A stretch of DNA of 64,000 nt from Nonomuraea sp. NBC_00507. Its GTDB lineage: Bacteria; Actinomycetota; Actinomycetes; Streptosporangiales; Streptosporangiaceae. The translations under genes and the position numbers were made by a program. The notes beneath the pieces were generated by a model, which was given only the letters and a program-made list of their open reading frames with translations, searched no databases and was not told where the DNA came from. Positions 8,028-15,638 of this stretch are shown here, in pieces. The stretch spans positions 6,510,001 to 6,574,000 of the forward strand of contig NZ_CP107853.1 in NCBI RefSeq assembly GCF_036013525.1, read 5' to 3'. Positions within the stretch are counted from its first letter, which is position 1. Each line of letters begins with the position of its first letter.

Positions 8028-9335
8028 ATGTTGAAATCCCCCCGGATTCGCTGGGCCGGGGCGCTCCTCGGCGCCGCCATGCTCACCCTCACCGGCTGCT
8101 CGTCAGGAGAAGGAGGCGGCAGCGCGGACAAGGTCACGTTGACGTACCGGCTCTGGGACGACCAGCAGAAGGCAGGCTACGAGAAGGTCATGGCGGCCTT
8201 CGAGAAGGCCAACCCCGGCATCGACGTCACCATCGAACTGCTGCCGTACGACCAGTACTGGACGAAGCTCACCGCCGACGTGGTCGCCGGCACCGCGCCG
8301 GACGTGTTCTGGATGACGCCCACCCAGTTCCCCGAGTTCGTCACCAAGGGCGTGCTGTCGCCGGTCCAGGCCGACACGGCGAAGTACCACCAGACCGTCG
8401 TCGGGTCGTTCACCTACGAGGGCAAACTCTACGGCGTCCCCAAGGACTGGGGGATCGTCGGCCTGCTCTACAACAAGGACCTGTTCGAGCAGGCCGGAGT
8501 GGAGATGCCGGACAAGCTCACCTGGACGGCCGACGGCACCGGCACCCTGCTCGACACGGCACGCAAGCTCACCGTGGACGAGGGCGGCAAACACCCCGGC
8601 GAGGCGGGCTTCGACCCCGCCAAGGTCAAGACGTACGGCTTCGCCTCCTGGAACCACTACCAGACGCAGTGGATGAACTGGGTCAGCTCCAACGGCGGCA
8701 AGCTCGTCGACAAGCCTTTCGGCAAGTACGTCTTCAACGACGCCGCCTCGGTGCAGGCGCTGCAGTTCGGCGTGGACCTGGTCAACAAGCACCACGTGGC
8801 CCCGCCCGCCACCCAGACGAACCCGCCCACCGGCAAGATCACCGACATGTTCAAGGCGGGCCGGATCGCGATGTTCCCCGCCAACAACGCGCTGCTGCCG
8901 TTCGTGGCCCCGGAGGCGACGTTCGAGGTGGGCGTCGCGCTCATGCCGGAGGGCCCGGCCGGCCGCTCCGTCAACCTCAACGGCCTGGCCGAGGCCGTCT
9001 ACGCCAAGAGCGAGCACCCGCAGGAGGCCATGAAGCTGGCCGCCTACCTCGGCACCCAGGAGCCGCAGAAGCTCATGGCCGACGGCGGCTACGCCTTCCC
9101 CGCGCTCAACGGCCTCTCCCAGGGCTACGTCGACTACTGGAAGGCCAAGAAGGTCGACGTCTCGCCGTTCGTCGACGAGGCGGAGGGATCCACCTTCCCG
9201 CTGCCGATCACCACCGGCTTCACGGGCTTCGAGACGAAGCTTAACCAGATCTTCAACGAGATGTACCTCGGCAAACTCTCTCCGCAAGAAGCCGCAGACC
9301 AGGCTGTCGCCGCAGGTAACGCCACCCTCGAGTAA
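8028..9335 (+). CDS. Sugar-binding lipoprotein of ABC importer (family 1)
   Basis: Extracellular substrate-binding protein of 435 residues. It has a lipoprotein signal with basic start (MLKSPRIRW), hydrophobic core and lipobox LTGC at about residue 25, followed by a Ser/Gly linker. The mature part shows the family 1 pattern: LTYRLWDDQQKAGYEKVMAAFEKANPGIDV, then GTAPDVFWM and YGVPKDWGIVGLLYNKDLFEQAG. It captures the glycan fragment for the two upstream permeases. Substrate identity is inferred only from the flanking alpha-galactosidases and hexosaminidase. Confidence 0.92.
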   Translation: MLKSPRIRWAGALLGAAMLTLTGCSSGEGGGSADKVTLTYRLWDDQQKAGYEKVMAAFEKANPGIDVTIELLPYDQYWTKLTADVVAGTAPDVFWMTPTQFPEFVTKGVLSPVQADTAKYHQTVVGSFTYEGKLYGVPKDWGIVGLLYNKDLFEQAGVEMPDKLTWTADGTGTLLDTARKLTVDEGGKHPGEAGFDPAKVKTYGFASWNHYQTQWMNWVSSNGGKLVDKPFGKYVFNDAASVQALQFGVDLVNKHHVAPPATQTNPPTGKITDMFKAGRIAMFPANNALLPFVAPEATFEVGVALMPEGPAGRSVNLNGLAEAVYAKSEHPQEAMKLAAYLGTQEPQKLMADGGYAFPALNGLSQGYVDYWKAKKVDVSPFVDEAEGSTFPLPITTGFTGFETKLNQIFNEMYLGKLSPQEAADQAVAAGNATLE

Positions 9336-9344
9336 GGACCCCCA

Positions 9345-10889
9345 TTGATCACCCGGCGTTCACTCTTCGCCGGGGGCGCGAGCCTGGGCCTTTCCGCCGC
9401 ACTGGGCACCCCACCCGTGCGCGCGGCCGCCCGCCGTGCCCCTCTGTCCGACCCTTTCCAGCTCGGCATCGCCTCGGGCGAGCCCACGCCCGACGGCGTC
9501 GTCCTGTGGACGCGGCTCGCCATGGACCCGATCGCCCTCGACGGCCTCGGCGGCATGCCGAGCCGCCCGATCCCCGTCCCATGGGAGCTCGCCAAAGACG
9601 AGAATTTCCGACATGTCGTGCGCCGCGGCGCCGAAGTCGCCCGCCCCGACGCCGCCCACAGCGTGCACGTCGAGCTCGACGGCCTCGACCCGGGCGCCGA
9701 GTACTTCTACCGCTTCAAGGCCGGGAACGAGCTCAGCCCGGTCGGCCGCACCCTCACCGCCCCCGCCCCCGGAACCCGCAGCCGGCCGCTGAACCTGTCG
9801 TTCACCTCGTGCGCTGACTACCAGGCCGGCTGGTTCACCCCGTACCGCCGGATGGCCGAGGACCAGCCCGACCTGATCGCCTTCCTCGGCGACTACATCT
9901 ACGAGTACGGCGACTACAAGTACCCGGTCCGGGATCAGGCCGGCGGCGAGTGCCTCGACCTGGCCGGATACCGGGTGCGCCACGCCCAGCACAAGGCCGA
10001 CCCCGAGTCGCAGCTCGCCCACGCCATCGCGCCGTGGGTGGTGGTGTGGGACGACCACGACATCGAGAACGCCTGGGCCGGCGACGTGCCCGAGCAGCCG
10101 GACCCGCCGTTCCTCAAGCGCCGGGCCGACGCCTTCCAGGCGTACTACGAGAACATGCCGCTGCGCCGCGCCCAGAAGCCGGACGGGGCGGCGCTCAAGC
10201 TCTACCGCAGCATCCGCTGGGGCGCGGTCGCCAACCTGCACCTGCTCGACACCCGCCAGTACCGCGACCTGTACGCCTGCACCGGCAGGAGCGGCACGGT
10301 CGGCCCCGACTGCCTGGACCGTTTCGCGCCCAACAGGACGCTGCTCGGCCGCGACCAGGAGGCCTGGCTGGACGGCGAGCTGAAAGGTTCGCGCGCTACC
10401 TGGGACCTGCTCGGCCAGCAGGTCTTCTTCATGGAGATGGATTGGGCCAACGGCCCTGGCAAGGGCTACTCGAACGAGGGCTGGGACGGCTACGTGGCCT
10501 CCCGTAACCGCCTGACCGCCGCCTTCGACGCTTACAAGCGGAATGCGGTCGTGCTGACCGGCGACGTGCACTCCCACTGGGCCGGCGAGATCAAACGCGA
10601 CCATCAGGATCCGGAGTCGAAGTCCGTCGCCGTCGAACTGGTGACGACGTCGGTGACGAGCGCGGGCAACGGCCTGGACGAATACCCCAACACGCAGGTC
10701 CTGCTGGATGAGAACCCGCACGTGAAGTTCTTCAACGGCCGCCGCGGCTACGTCAGGACCAGGATCACCCAGCGGGAGATGAAAGTGGACTTCCGCTCGC
10801 TGTCGCGCATCACCGAGCCGTACGCCCCGGCCTACACCTCCGGCTCGTTCGTCATCGAGCCGGGCAACCCCCGACTCAACCCCGCCTGA
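9345..10889 (+). CDS. Secreted PhoD-like alkaline phosphatase/phosphodiesterase
   Basis: A 514-residue metallophosphoesterase of the PhoD family with a Tat signal (TRRSLFAGGASLG at residues 3-15), hence exported folded. An N-terminal fibronectin-like domain (LGIASGEPTPDGVVLWTRL) precedes the catalytic part. Metal-site segments are FLGDYIYEYGD, VVWDDHDIENAW and VVLTGDVHSHWAGE. The start is TTG at 9345 behind TAAGGACC. Family members hydrolyse phosphomonoesters or phosphodiesters with Ca/Fe. Its place inside a glycan operon suggests dephosphorylation or release of a phosphorylated glycan or glycolipid head group; this is inference. Confidence 0.9.
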   Translation: MITRRSLFAGGASLGLSAALGTPPVRAAARRAPLSDPFQLGIASGEPTPDGVVLWTRLAMDPIALDGLGGMPSRPIPVPWELAKDENFRHVVRRGAEVARPDAAHSVHVELDGLDPGAEYFYRFKAGNELSPVGRTLTAPAPGTRSRPLNLSFTSCADYQAGWFTPYRRMAEDQPDLIAFLGDYIYEYGDYKYPVRDQAGGECLDLAGYRVRHAQHKADPESQLAHAIAPWVVVWDDHDIENAWAGDVPEQPDPPFLKRRADAFQAYYENMPLRRAQKPDGAALKLYRSIRWGAVANLHLLDTRQYRDLYACTGRSGTVGPDCLDRFAPNRTLLGRDQEAWLDGELKGSRATWDLLGQQVFFMEMDWANGPGKGYSNEGWDGYVASRNRLTAAFDAYKRNAVVLTGDVHSHWAGEIKRDHQDPESKSVAVELVTTSVTSAGNGLDEYPNTQVLLDENPHVKFFNGRRGYVRTRITQREMKVDFRSLSRITEPYAPAYTSGSFVIEPGNPRLNPA

Positions 10890-10899
10890 CAGGACTCCC

Positions 10900-12837
10900 A
10901 TGCGTACGATCACGGCCGCCACCGCGGCGGCCCTTCTCGCCCTGCCCTTCGTCCCGTTATCCAGCGCCGCCGAATCCGTGTCCGGACCGCCGATGGGCTG
11001 GAGCAGCCGTTCACTCGGCTGCTCGGTCTCGGAGTCGTCGCTGCGACAGGCCGCCGACGCCCTCGCGACCCTGGCTCCGCTCGGCTATCGGTACGTCATC
11101 GTCGACGACTGCTGGCTCGCCCCGCAGCGCGCGGCCGGCGCCCTCGCCCCGGACCCCGCCCGCTTCCCCGGCGGCATCAAGGCGCTCGCCGGCTACGTGC
11201 ACGGCAAGGGCCTGAAGCTCGGCCTCAGCCTGTCGGCCGGCACCAAGGCCTGCGCCGGCGGCGGCCCCGGCTCGTACAAGAGCGAGGCCGCCGACGCCGC
11301 CCAGGTCAAGGAGTGGGGCGTCGACTACGTCAAGTACGACTGGTGCAACATCCCTGCGAGCGACTTCCCCGGCCAGAACGTCCAGCAGATCGGCCAGGCC
11401 CTCTACCCGCGCATGCGCCAGGCCCTCGGCGGCGACGTCGTGTTCGCCATGAACAACGAGGACGGCAGCACCGTCCCGTGGCTCTGGGGCAAGGACGCGG
11501 GCGCCACCACCTGGCGCACGAACGTCTACAACCGGCCGATCGCCGACGCGTACGCCACCATGGTCGACATCTGGGAGTTCAACCAGCTCAGGGCCGAGTA
11601 CGCGGGCCCCGGCAGCTGGGCCGACCCCGACCTCCTCCAGGCCGGGCGCGGCGGGATGACCGACACCGAATACCGCACCCAGGTCACGCTCTGGGCCATG
11701 GGCGCGGCCCCGCTCATCCTGCAGGCCGACCCGGCCAAGGCGCCGCCCGCGATCGTCGGCAACCCCAAGGTGATCGCCGTCGACCAGGACACGCTCGGCG
11801 CCCACGGGCGGCTCGTCAAGAGCGACGGCTGGTACCACGTGGTGTCCAAGCCCTTGGCGGGCGGCGACCGGGCGATCGCCCTGTTCAACGAGAGCGACCG
11901 CGCGGCCACGATCTCCACCCGGCTCGGCGCCTCCCGTTACCGGGTCGAGGAGTTGTGGACTGGTGCGGTCACCTCGTCGGCAGGCGAGCTCGCGGCCCAG
12001 GTGCCCGCGCACGCGGCCCTGCTCTACCGGGTGAGCGAGAGCCGCGAGCAGGCGCCGCCGCTGGTGACGTTCGAGGCCGACCCGCCCGCCTTCCTCGGCG
12101 CGGACCGGCCGTCGGTGCTGGAGCCCGGCCGCACCGGCGAGATCGTCACCCGGGTCACGAACACCGGGGCCACCGCGCGGCTGCGCGACGTCGAGGTCAC
12201 GGCCGCCGCACCGCCCGGATGGCAGGTCACCGCCCGCACACCGGCCAGGACGAGCCGGCTCGACGGCGGGGAGACGTTCACCGTGACGTGGGCGGTCACC
12301 CCACCGGCCGACGCCGCGCTCCAGAACCACGACCTCACCTTCTCGATGGGCGGCCAGAGCGCGACCGCCGTCGTGGCCGTCGCCAAGTCACCTGGGGCGG
12401 GGCGGACGTACCTGAGCGACCTGGCCTGGACCAGCGTCAAGAACTACTTCGGCCCGGTCGAGAAGGACACCAGCAACGGCGAGCGGGCGGCCGGCGACGG
12501 CCGGCCGATCACCATCGAGGGCGTCACGTACGCCAAGGGCCTCGGCACGCACTCGCCGGCCGAGATCGAGTACTACACCGGCGGGCGCTGCTCGACGGTC
12601 GAGTTCCAGGCCGGGATCGACGACGAGGTCGGCGCGGCCGGCTCCGCCGGGTTCGAGGTGTGGGCCGACGGCGGCCGGGTGGCTTACTCGGGGCTGCTCA
12701 CCGGCGCGATGCCCGCCCGCAAGGTGACCGCCTCCATCGAAGGTGCCCGATATATCCGGTTGGTCGCGACCAATGGCGGCGACAACGCCACCTCGGACCA
12801 CGCCGACTTCGCCGACGCCACCGTCACGTGTAAGTAA
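10900..12837 (+). CDS. Secreted GH27 alpha-galactosidase with NEW3 and NPCBM domains
   Basis: A 645-residue exoenzyme with a Sec signal peptide (1-24). Residues about 28-375 are a GH27 catalytic barrel: GPPMGWSSR, VIVDDCWL, the nucleophile in YVKYDWC (D147) and the acid/base in SWADPDLL (D242). About 385-490 is a NEW3 (alpha-galactosidase-associated) beta domain (RVTNTGATARLRDVEVTAAA). About 500-645 is an NPCBM module (SDLAWTSVKNYFGPVEKD, GLGTHSPAEIEYY), which binds galactose or cell-wall sugars. It follows PhoD by 10 bases. It probably trims extracellular alpha-galactosides before import; alpha-GalNAc activity is possible. Confidence 0.93.
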   Translation: MRTITAATAAALLALPFVPLSSAAESVSGPPMGWSSRSLGCSVSESSLRQAADALATLAPLGYRYVIVDDCWLAPQRAAGALAPDPARFPGGIKALAGYVHGKGLKLGLSLSAGTKACAGGGPGSYKSEAADAAQVKEWGVDYVKYDWCNIPASDFPGQNVQQIGQALYPRMRQALGGDVVFAMNNEDGSTVPWLWGKDAGATTWRTNVYNRPIADAYATMVDIWEFNQLRAEYAGPGSWADPDLLQAGRGGMTDTEYRTQVTLWAMGAAPLILQADPAKAPPAIVGNPKVIAVDQDTLGAHGRLVKSDGWYHVVSKPLAGGDRAIALFNESDRAATISTRLGASRYRVEELWTGAVTSSAGELAAQVPAHAALLYRVSESREQAPPLVTFEADPPAFLGADRPSVLEPGRTGEIVTRVTNTGATARLRDVEVTAAAPPGWQVTARTPARTSRLDGGETFTVTWAVTPPADAALQNHDLTFSMGGQSATAVVAVAKSPGAGRTYLSDLAWTSVKNYFGPVEKDTSNGERAAGDGRPITIEGVTYAKGLGTHSPAEIEYYTGGRCSTVEFQAGIDDEVGAAGSAGFEVWADGGRVAYSGLLTGAMPARKVTASIEGARYIRLVATNGGDNATSDHADFADATVTCK

Positions 12838-12846
12838 GGAGTATTG

Positions 12847-14439
12847 ATGATCGTTCCCAAGCCGGTACAGCACGAGTCCAGGCCGGGCCCGTTCGTCCTC
12901 GACAGCCGGGCCACGCTCAACGCCGATCCGGCGCTCGCCGAGGTGGCGGCCTGGCTGCGGGGCGAACTCAGCCCTGTCACAGGCGGCGAGCTGCTGCCCG
13001 GTTCGGGGACGATCACTCTCACGCTCGGCGACCTGCCGCCGGAGGCGTACCGGCTGACCATCGGGCCACGGATCGAGATCGTCGCGGGCGGGCCCGCCGG
13101 GGCCTTCTACGGGGCGCAGACGTTCCGGCAGCTGCTGCCACCCGCCGCCTTCAGGAAGGCCGCGACCGGCCCGTTCACCGTGCCCGGCACGTACGTCGAG
13201 GACGCGCCGCGCTTCCCGTGGCGCGGCTGCCTCCTCGACGTCGCCCGGCATTTCATGACCAAGCACGACGTGCTGCGCTTCATCGACCTGCTGGCGCTGC
13301 ACAAGCTCAACGTGCTGCACCTGCACCTCACCGACGACCAGGGCTGGCGGATCGAGATCAAGCGTTACCCCCGGCTGACCGAGGTCGGGGCATGGCGCAC
13401 GGAGAGCCAGACCGGCTGGAACGGCGCCATGGACGGGCGCCCGCACGGCGGCTACTACACCCAGGACGACATCAGGGAGATCGTCGCCTACGCCGCGCGG
13501 CGGCACGTCACGGTCGTCCCCGAGATCGACCTGCCGGGGCACACACAGGCCGCCATCGCCGCCTACCCGGAGCTGGGCAACCTCGGCACGCCGCTGGACG
13601 TGCGCACCACCTGGGGCGTCGGCGTGAACGTGCTCAACGTCGACGACACCACGATCACGTTCTTCCAGAACGTGCTCGACGAGGTGCTGGAGCTCTTCCC
13701 GAGCCCGTACGTGATGCTCGGCGGCGACGAGTGCCGTAAGGACCAGTGGCGGGACAGCCCCGCCGCGCAGCGGCGCATGGCCGAGCTGGGGCTGCGGGAC
13801 GAGGAGGAGCTGCAGAGCTGGTTCGTCCACCGGTTCGACGACTACCTGACGGCGCGCGGCCGCCGGCTGGTCGGCTGGGACGAGATCCTCGAAGGCGGCC
13901 TCGCGCCCGGCGCGGTGGTCGCCTCCTGGCGCGGCGAGCTCGGCGCGGTGGCCGCCGCGAGGAGCGGCCACGACGTGATCAACTGCTCCAACACGAGCCT
14001 CTACCTGGACTACCGGCAGGGGCCGGGGGAGGAGGAGCCGATCCCGTTCGGGACGGTGCTGACCCTGGAGGACGTCTACGCCTTCGAGCCCGTGCCCGAG
14101 GAGCTGCGCGGCGACCCCGCCGCCGAGCGCGTCCTCGGCGCCCAGTGCGGGATCTGGACCGAGCTGATCGACTCCAGCCGGCACGTCGACTACATGGCCT
14201 TCCCCCGGCTCGCCGCCTTCGCCGAGACCGTGTGGAGCCCCGCCGAACGGGATCTGGCCGGCTTCCGCGAGCGGCTGGCCGCGCATTTGCCCCGCCTGGA
14301 GGCGGCCGGCGTGGAGTACCGGCGCGCCGAGGGTCCGCTGCCCTGGCAGCGGCGGCCGGGCGTCCCAGGGCGGCCGGAGGACCCGGAACGGTGGCAGGCC
14401 AAGCTCGACGCCTGGACCAGCAACCTCCGCACGCTCTAA
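12847..14439 (+). CDS. Beta-N-acetylhexosaminidase, GH20
   Basis: Removes terminal beta-GlcNAc or beta-GalNAc by substrate-assisted catalysis. The N-terminal GH20b-type domain (1-115) is followed by the barrel: RGCLLDVARHFM, HLHLTDDQGWRIEIK, EIDLPGHTQAA and the catalytic Asp-Glu pair in LGGDEC (D294-E295). About 530 residues, no signal peptide, so probably cytosolic. ATG at 12847 sits 5 bases after AAGGAG; the TTG at 12844 is too close to that site. It is the last gene of the operon, and its stop overlaps the stop of the leftward DUF2087 gene. Confidence 0.93.
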   Translation: MIVPKPVQHESRPGPFVLDSRATLNADPALAEVAAWLRGELSPVTGGELLPGSGTITLTLGDLPPEAYRLTIGPRIEIVAGGPAGAFYGAQTFRQLLPPAAFRKAATGPFTVPGTYVEDAPRFPWRGCLLDVARHFMTKHDVLRFIDLLALHKLNVLHLHLTDDQGWRIEIKRYPRLTEVGAWRTESQTGWNGAMDGRPHGGYYTQDDIREIVAYAARRHVTVVPEIDLPGHTQAAIAAYPELGNLGTPLDVRTTWGVGVNVLNVDDTTITFFQNVLDEVLELFPSPYVMLGGDECRKDQWRDSPAAQRRMAELGLRDEEELQSWFVHRFDDYLTARGRRLVGWDEILEGGLAPGAVVASWRGELGAVAAARSGHDVINCSNTSLYLDYRQGPGEEEPIPFGTVLTLEDVYAFEPVPEELRGDPAAERVLGAQCGIWTELIDSSRHVDYMAFPRLAAFAETVWSPAERDLAGFRERLAAHLPRLEAAGVEYRRAEGPLPWQRRPGVPGRPEDPERWQAKLDAWTSNLRTL

Positions 14440-14939
14440 AGATGCACGGGGCCGCCGCTGCGCCAGTAGAGGTTGTCCTCCCTGGACAGCAGCCCCTCGT
14501 CCACCAGATACCGCCGCAGCGCCGCGTAGTCGTCGTGGAAGGCCCGCAGCGCCACGTTCACGTCCTTCTCGGGGTAACGCACCCCCGGCTCGAACACCGT
14601 GGCGATGTAGCGCAGCACGACGAGGCGCTTGTCACGCCGCATCGCCAGGGTCGTCAGCCGCCCGTCCACCAGGAACGTGCGCAACACCCGCTCCTCGGCG
14701 GTCAGCTCCTCGGCCGGCTCGGCCCGCGCCCGCAGCAGCTCCTTGAATCGCTCGGGCGTGGCCCGCCACTTGCCGCTCTCGTCGCACGCCGCCAGCCCGC
14801 CGGCGGCGAGTTTCCCGAGCGTCTTGGGGGAGAGCCCCTCGGCGTCGCCGAGCACCAAGGAGGCGAAGGCCCGCAACGTGTCGTCCTGGTAGAGCAGTCC
14901 GAGGACGCGCCTGATCTCTTCGTCGCTCACGCGTACCAT
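14436..14939 (-). CDS. DUF2087 family protein
   Basis: A 167-residue protein. Residues about 75-160 are the DUF2087 domain, recognisable from the run FLVDGRLTTLAMRRDKRLVV, FEPGVRYPEKDVN and FHDDYAALRRYLVDEGLL, then YWR. The N-terminal half (VLGLLYQDDTLRAFASLVLG) looks like a small helical, HTH-like domain, as in related proteins where DUF2087 follows an ArsR-type regulator. Function is not established; a regulatory role is plausible. Its ATG lies only 8 bases from the ATG of the divergent secreted-protein gene, so its promoter must lie inside that neighbour. Confidence 0.8.
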   Translation of the reverse strand: MVRVSDEEIRRVLGLLYQDDTLRAFASLVLGDAEGLSPKTLGKLAAGGLAACDESGKWRATPERFKELLRARAEPAEELTAEERVLRTFLVDGRLTTLAMRRDKRLVVLRYIATVFEPGVRYPEKDVNVALRAFHDDYAALRRYLVDEGLLSREDNLYWRSGGPVHL

Positions 14940-14947
14940 TTTGTCCC

Positions 14948-15511
14948 ATGATCACTGCACTCATCCTGGCGGCCGCGGTCGCCATCCCCAACAATTTCCT
15001 CCTGTACGAGAAGGCCGCCGCGAAGAAGGACGACGACCCGGAGACCAGCTGGTCCGCCAGCAGCAAGAAGCCGGCCAAGTTAGTCGTCAACCCGTGCCAG
15101 AAGGGCACGCTCGGCCAGAACGGGCGCACGGCGGCCAGGACGCTCACCTACACGGCCGAGCCCGGCTACTCCAAGTCGGAGCAGGTGATCCTCTATGCGT
15201 CGGCGGCGGCCGCGGGCAAGGCCCTGCGGGACCTGCAGGCCGCCGTACGGGCCTGCGGCACCAAGGGCTACCGCTACTCCGCCACGAGCGTGAGCCTCGG
15301 CGACAAGGCGCTGAAGGTGACCGGGCAGGTCTACCAGGGCACGAAGGCGGCCATCGGCGGAGAGCGGGCCATCGTCGCCCGCCGCGCGAACGCCCTGATC
15401 GTCTACACCGTGACCGGCGAATGGGGCAAGCCCGCCGCGTCCGACTTCAAGCAGCAGACGAAGGACGCCACACGAATGCTCGCCAAGATCTGCACCATCG
15501 CCGACTGCTGA
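14948..15511 (+). CDS. Secreted protein of unknown function (PknH-sensor-like size)
   Basis: A 187-residue protein with a short hydrophobic N-terminus (MITALILAAAVAI) that looks like a signal peptide. Four cysteines (NPCQ, RACG, KICT and the last residue) could form two disulfides, and the layout resembles small extracellular PknH_C-type sensor domains (paired AxxCG and C-terminal Cys, helix with RDLQAAVRACG). I do not recognise a specific function. A -10-like TACCAT lies 8 bases before the ATG, which suggests a leaderless transcript. It ends before a strong hairpin. Confidence 0.7.
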   Translation: MITALILAAAVAIPNNFLLYEKAAAKKDDDPETSWSASSKKPAKLVVNPCQKGTLGQNGRTAARTLTYTAEPGYSKSEQVILYASAAAAGKALRDLQAAVRACGTKGYRYSATSVSLGDKALKVTGQVYQGTKAAIGGERAIVARRANALIVYTVTGEWGKPAASDFKQQTKDATRMLAKICTIADC

Positions 15512-15588
15512 CCGCGGGAAATGTCTCGATCTTGCGACATTGCCATGACATGACGCCGACGTTAGGCGGAGGACCATGAATCGACAGG

Positions 15589-15628
15589 CGTGTGCCGGGG
15601 CGCCCTTGCCAGTCCGTTCCGGCACACG
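15589..15628. terminator. Bidirectional hairpin terminator
   Basis: Perfect 10-base arms CGTGTGCCGG (15589-15598) and CCGGCACACG (15619-15628) with a 20-base loop, between two convergent genes, followed on the plus strand by a short T-containing stretch. Its position and stability fit a terminator shared by both genes. Confidence 0.6.
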
Positions 15629-15638
15629 GCTTGTCACT

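Noticed and set aside
12844..12846. TTG start for the GH20 gene
   Set aside because: It is only two bases from AAGGAG, whereas the next codon, ATG at 12847, has normal spacing.
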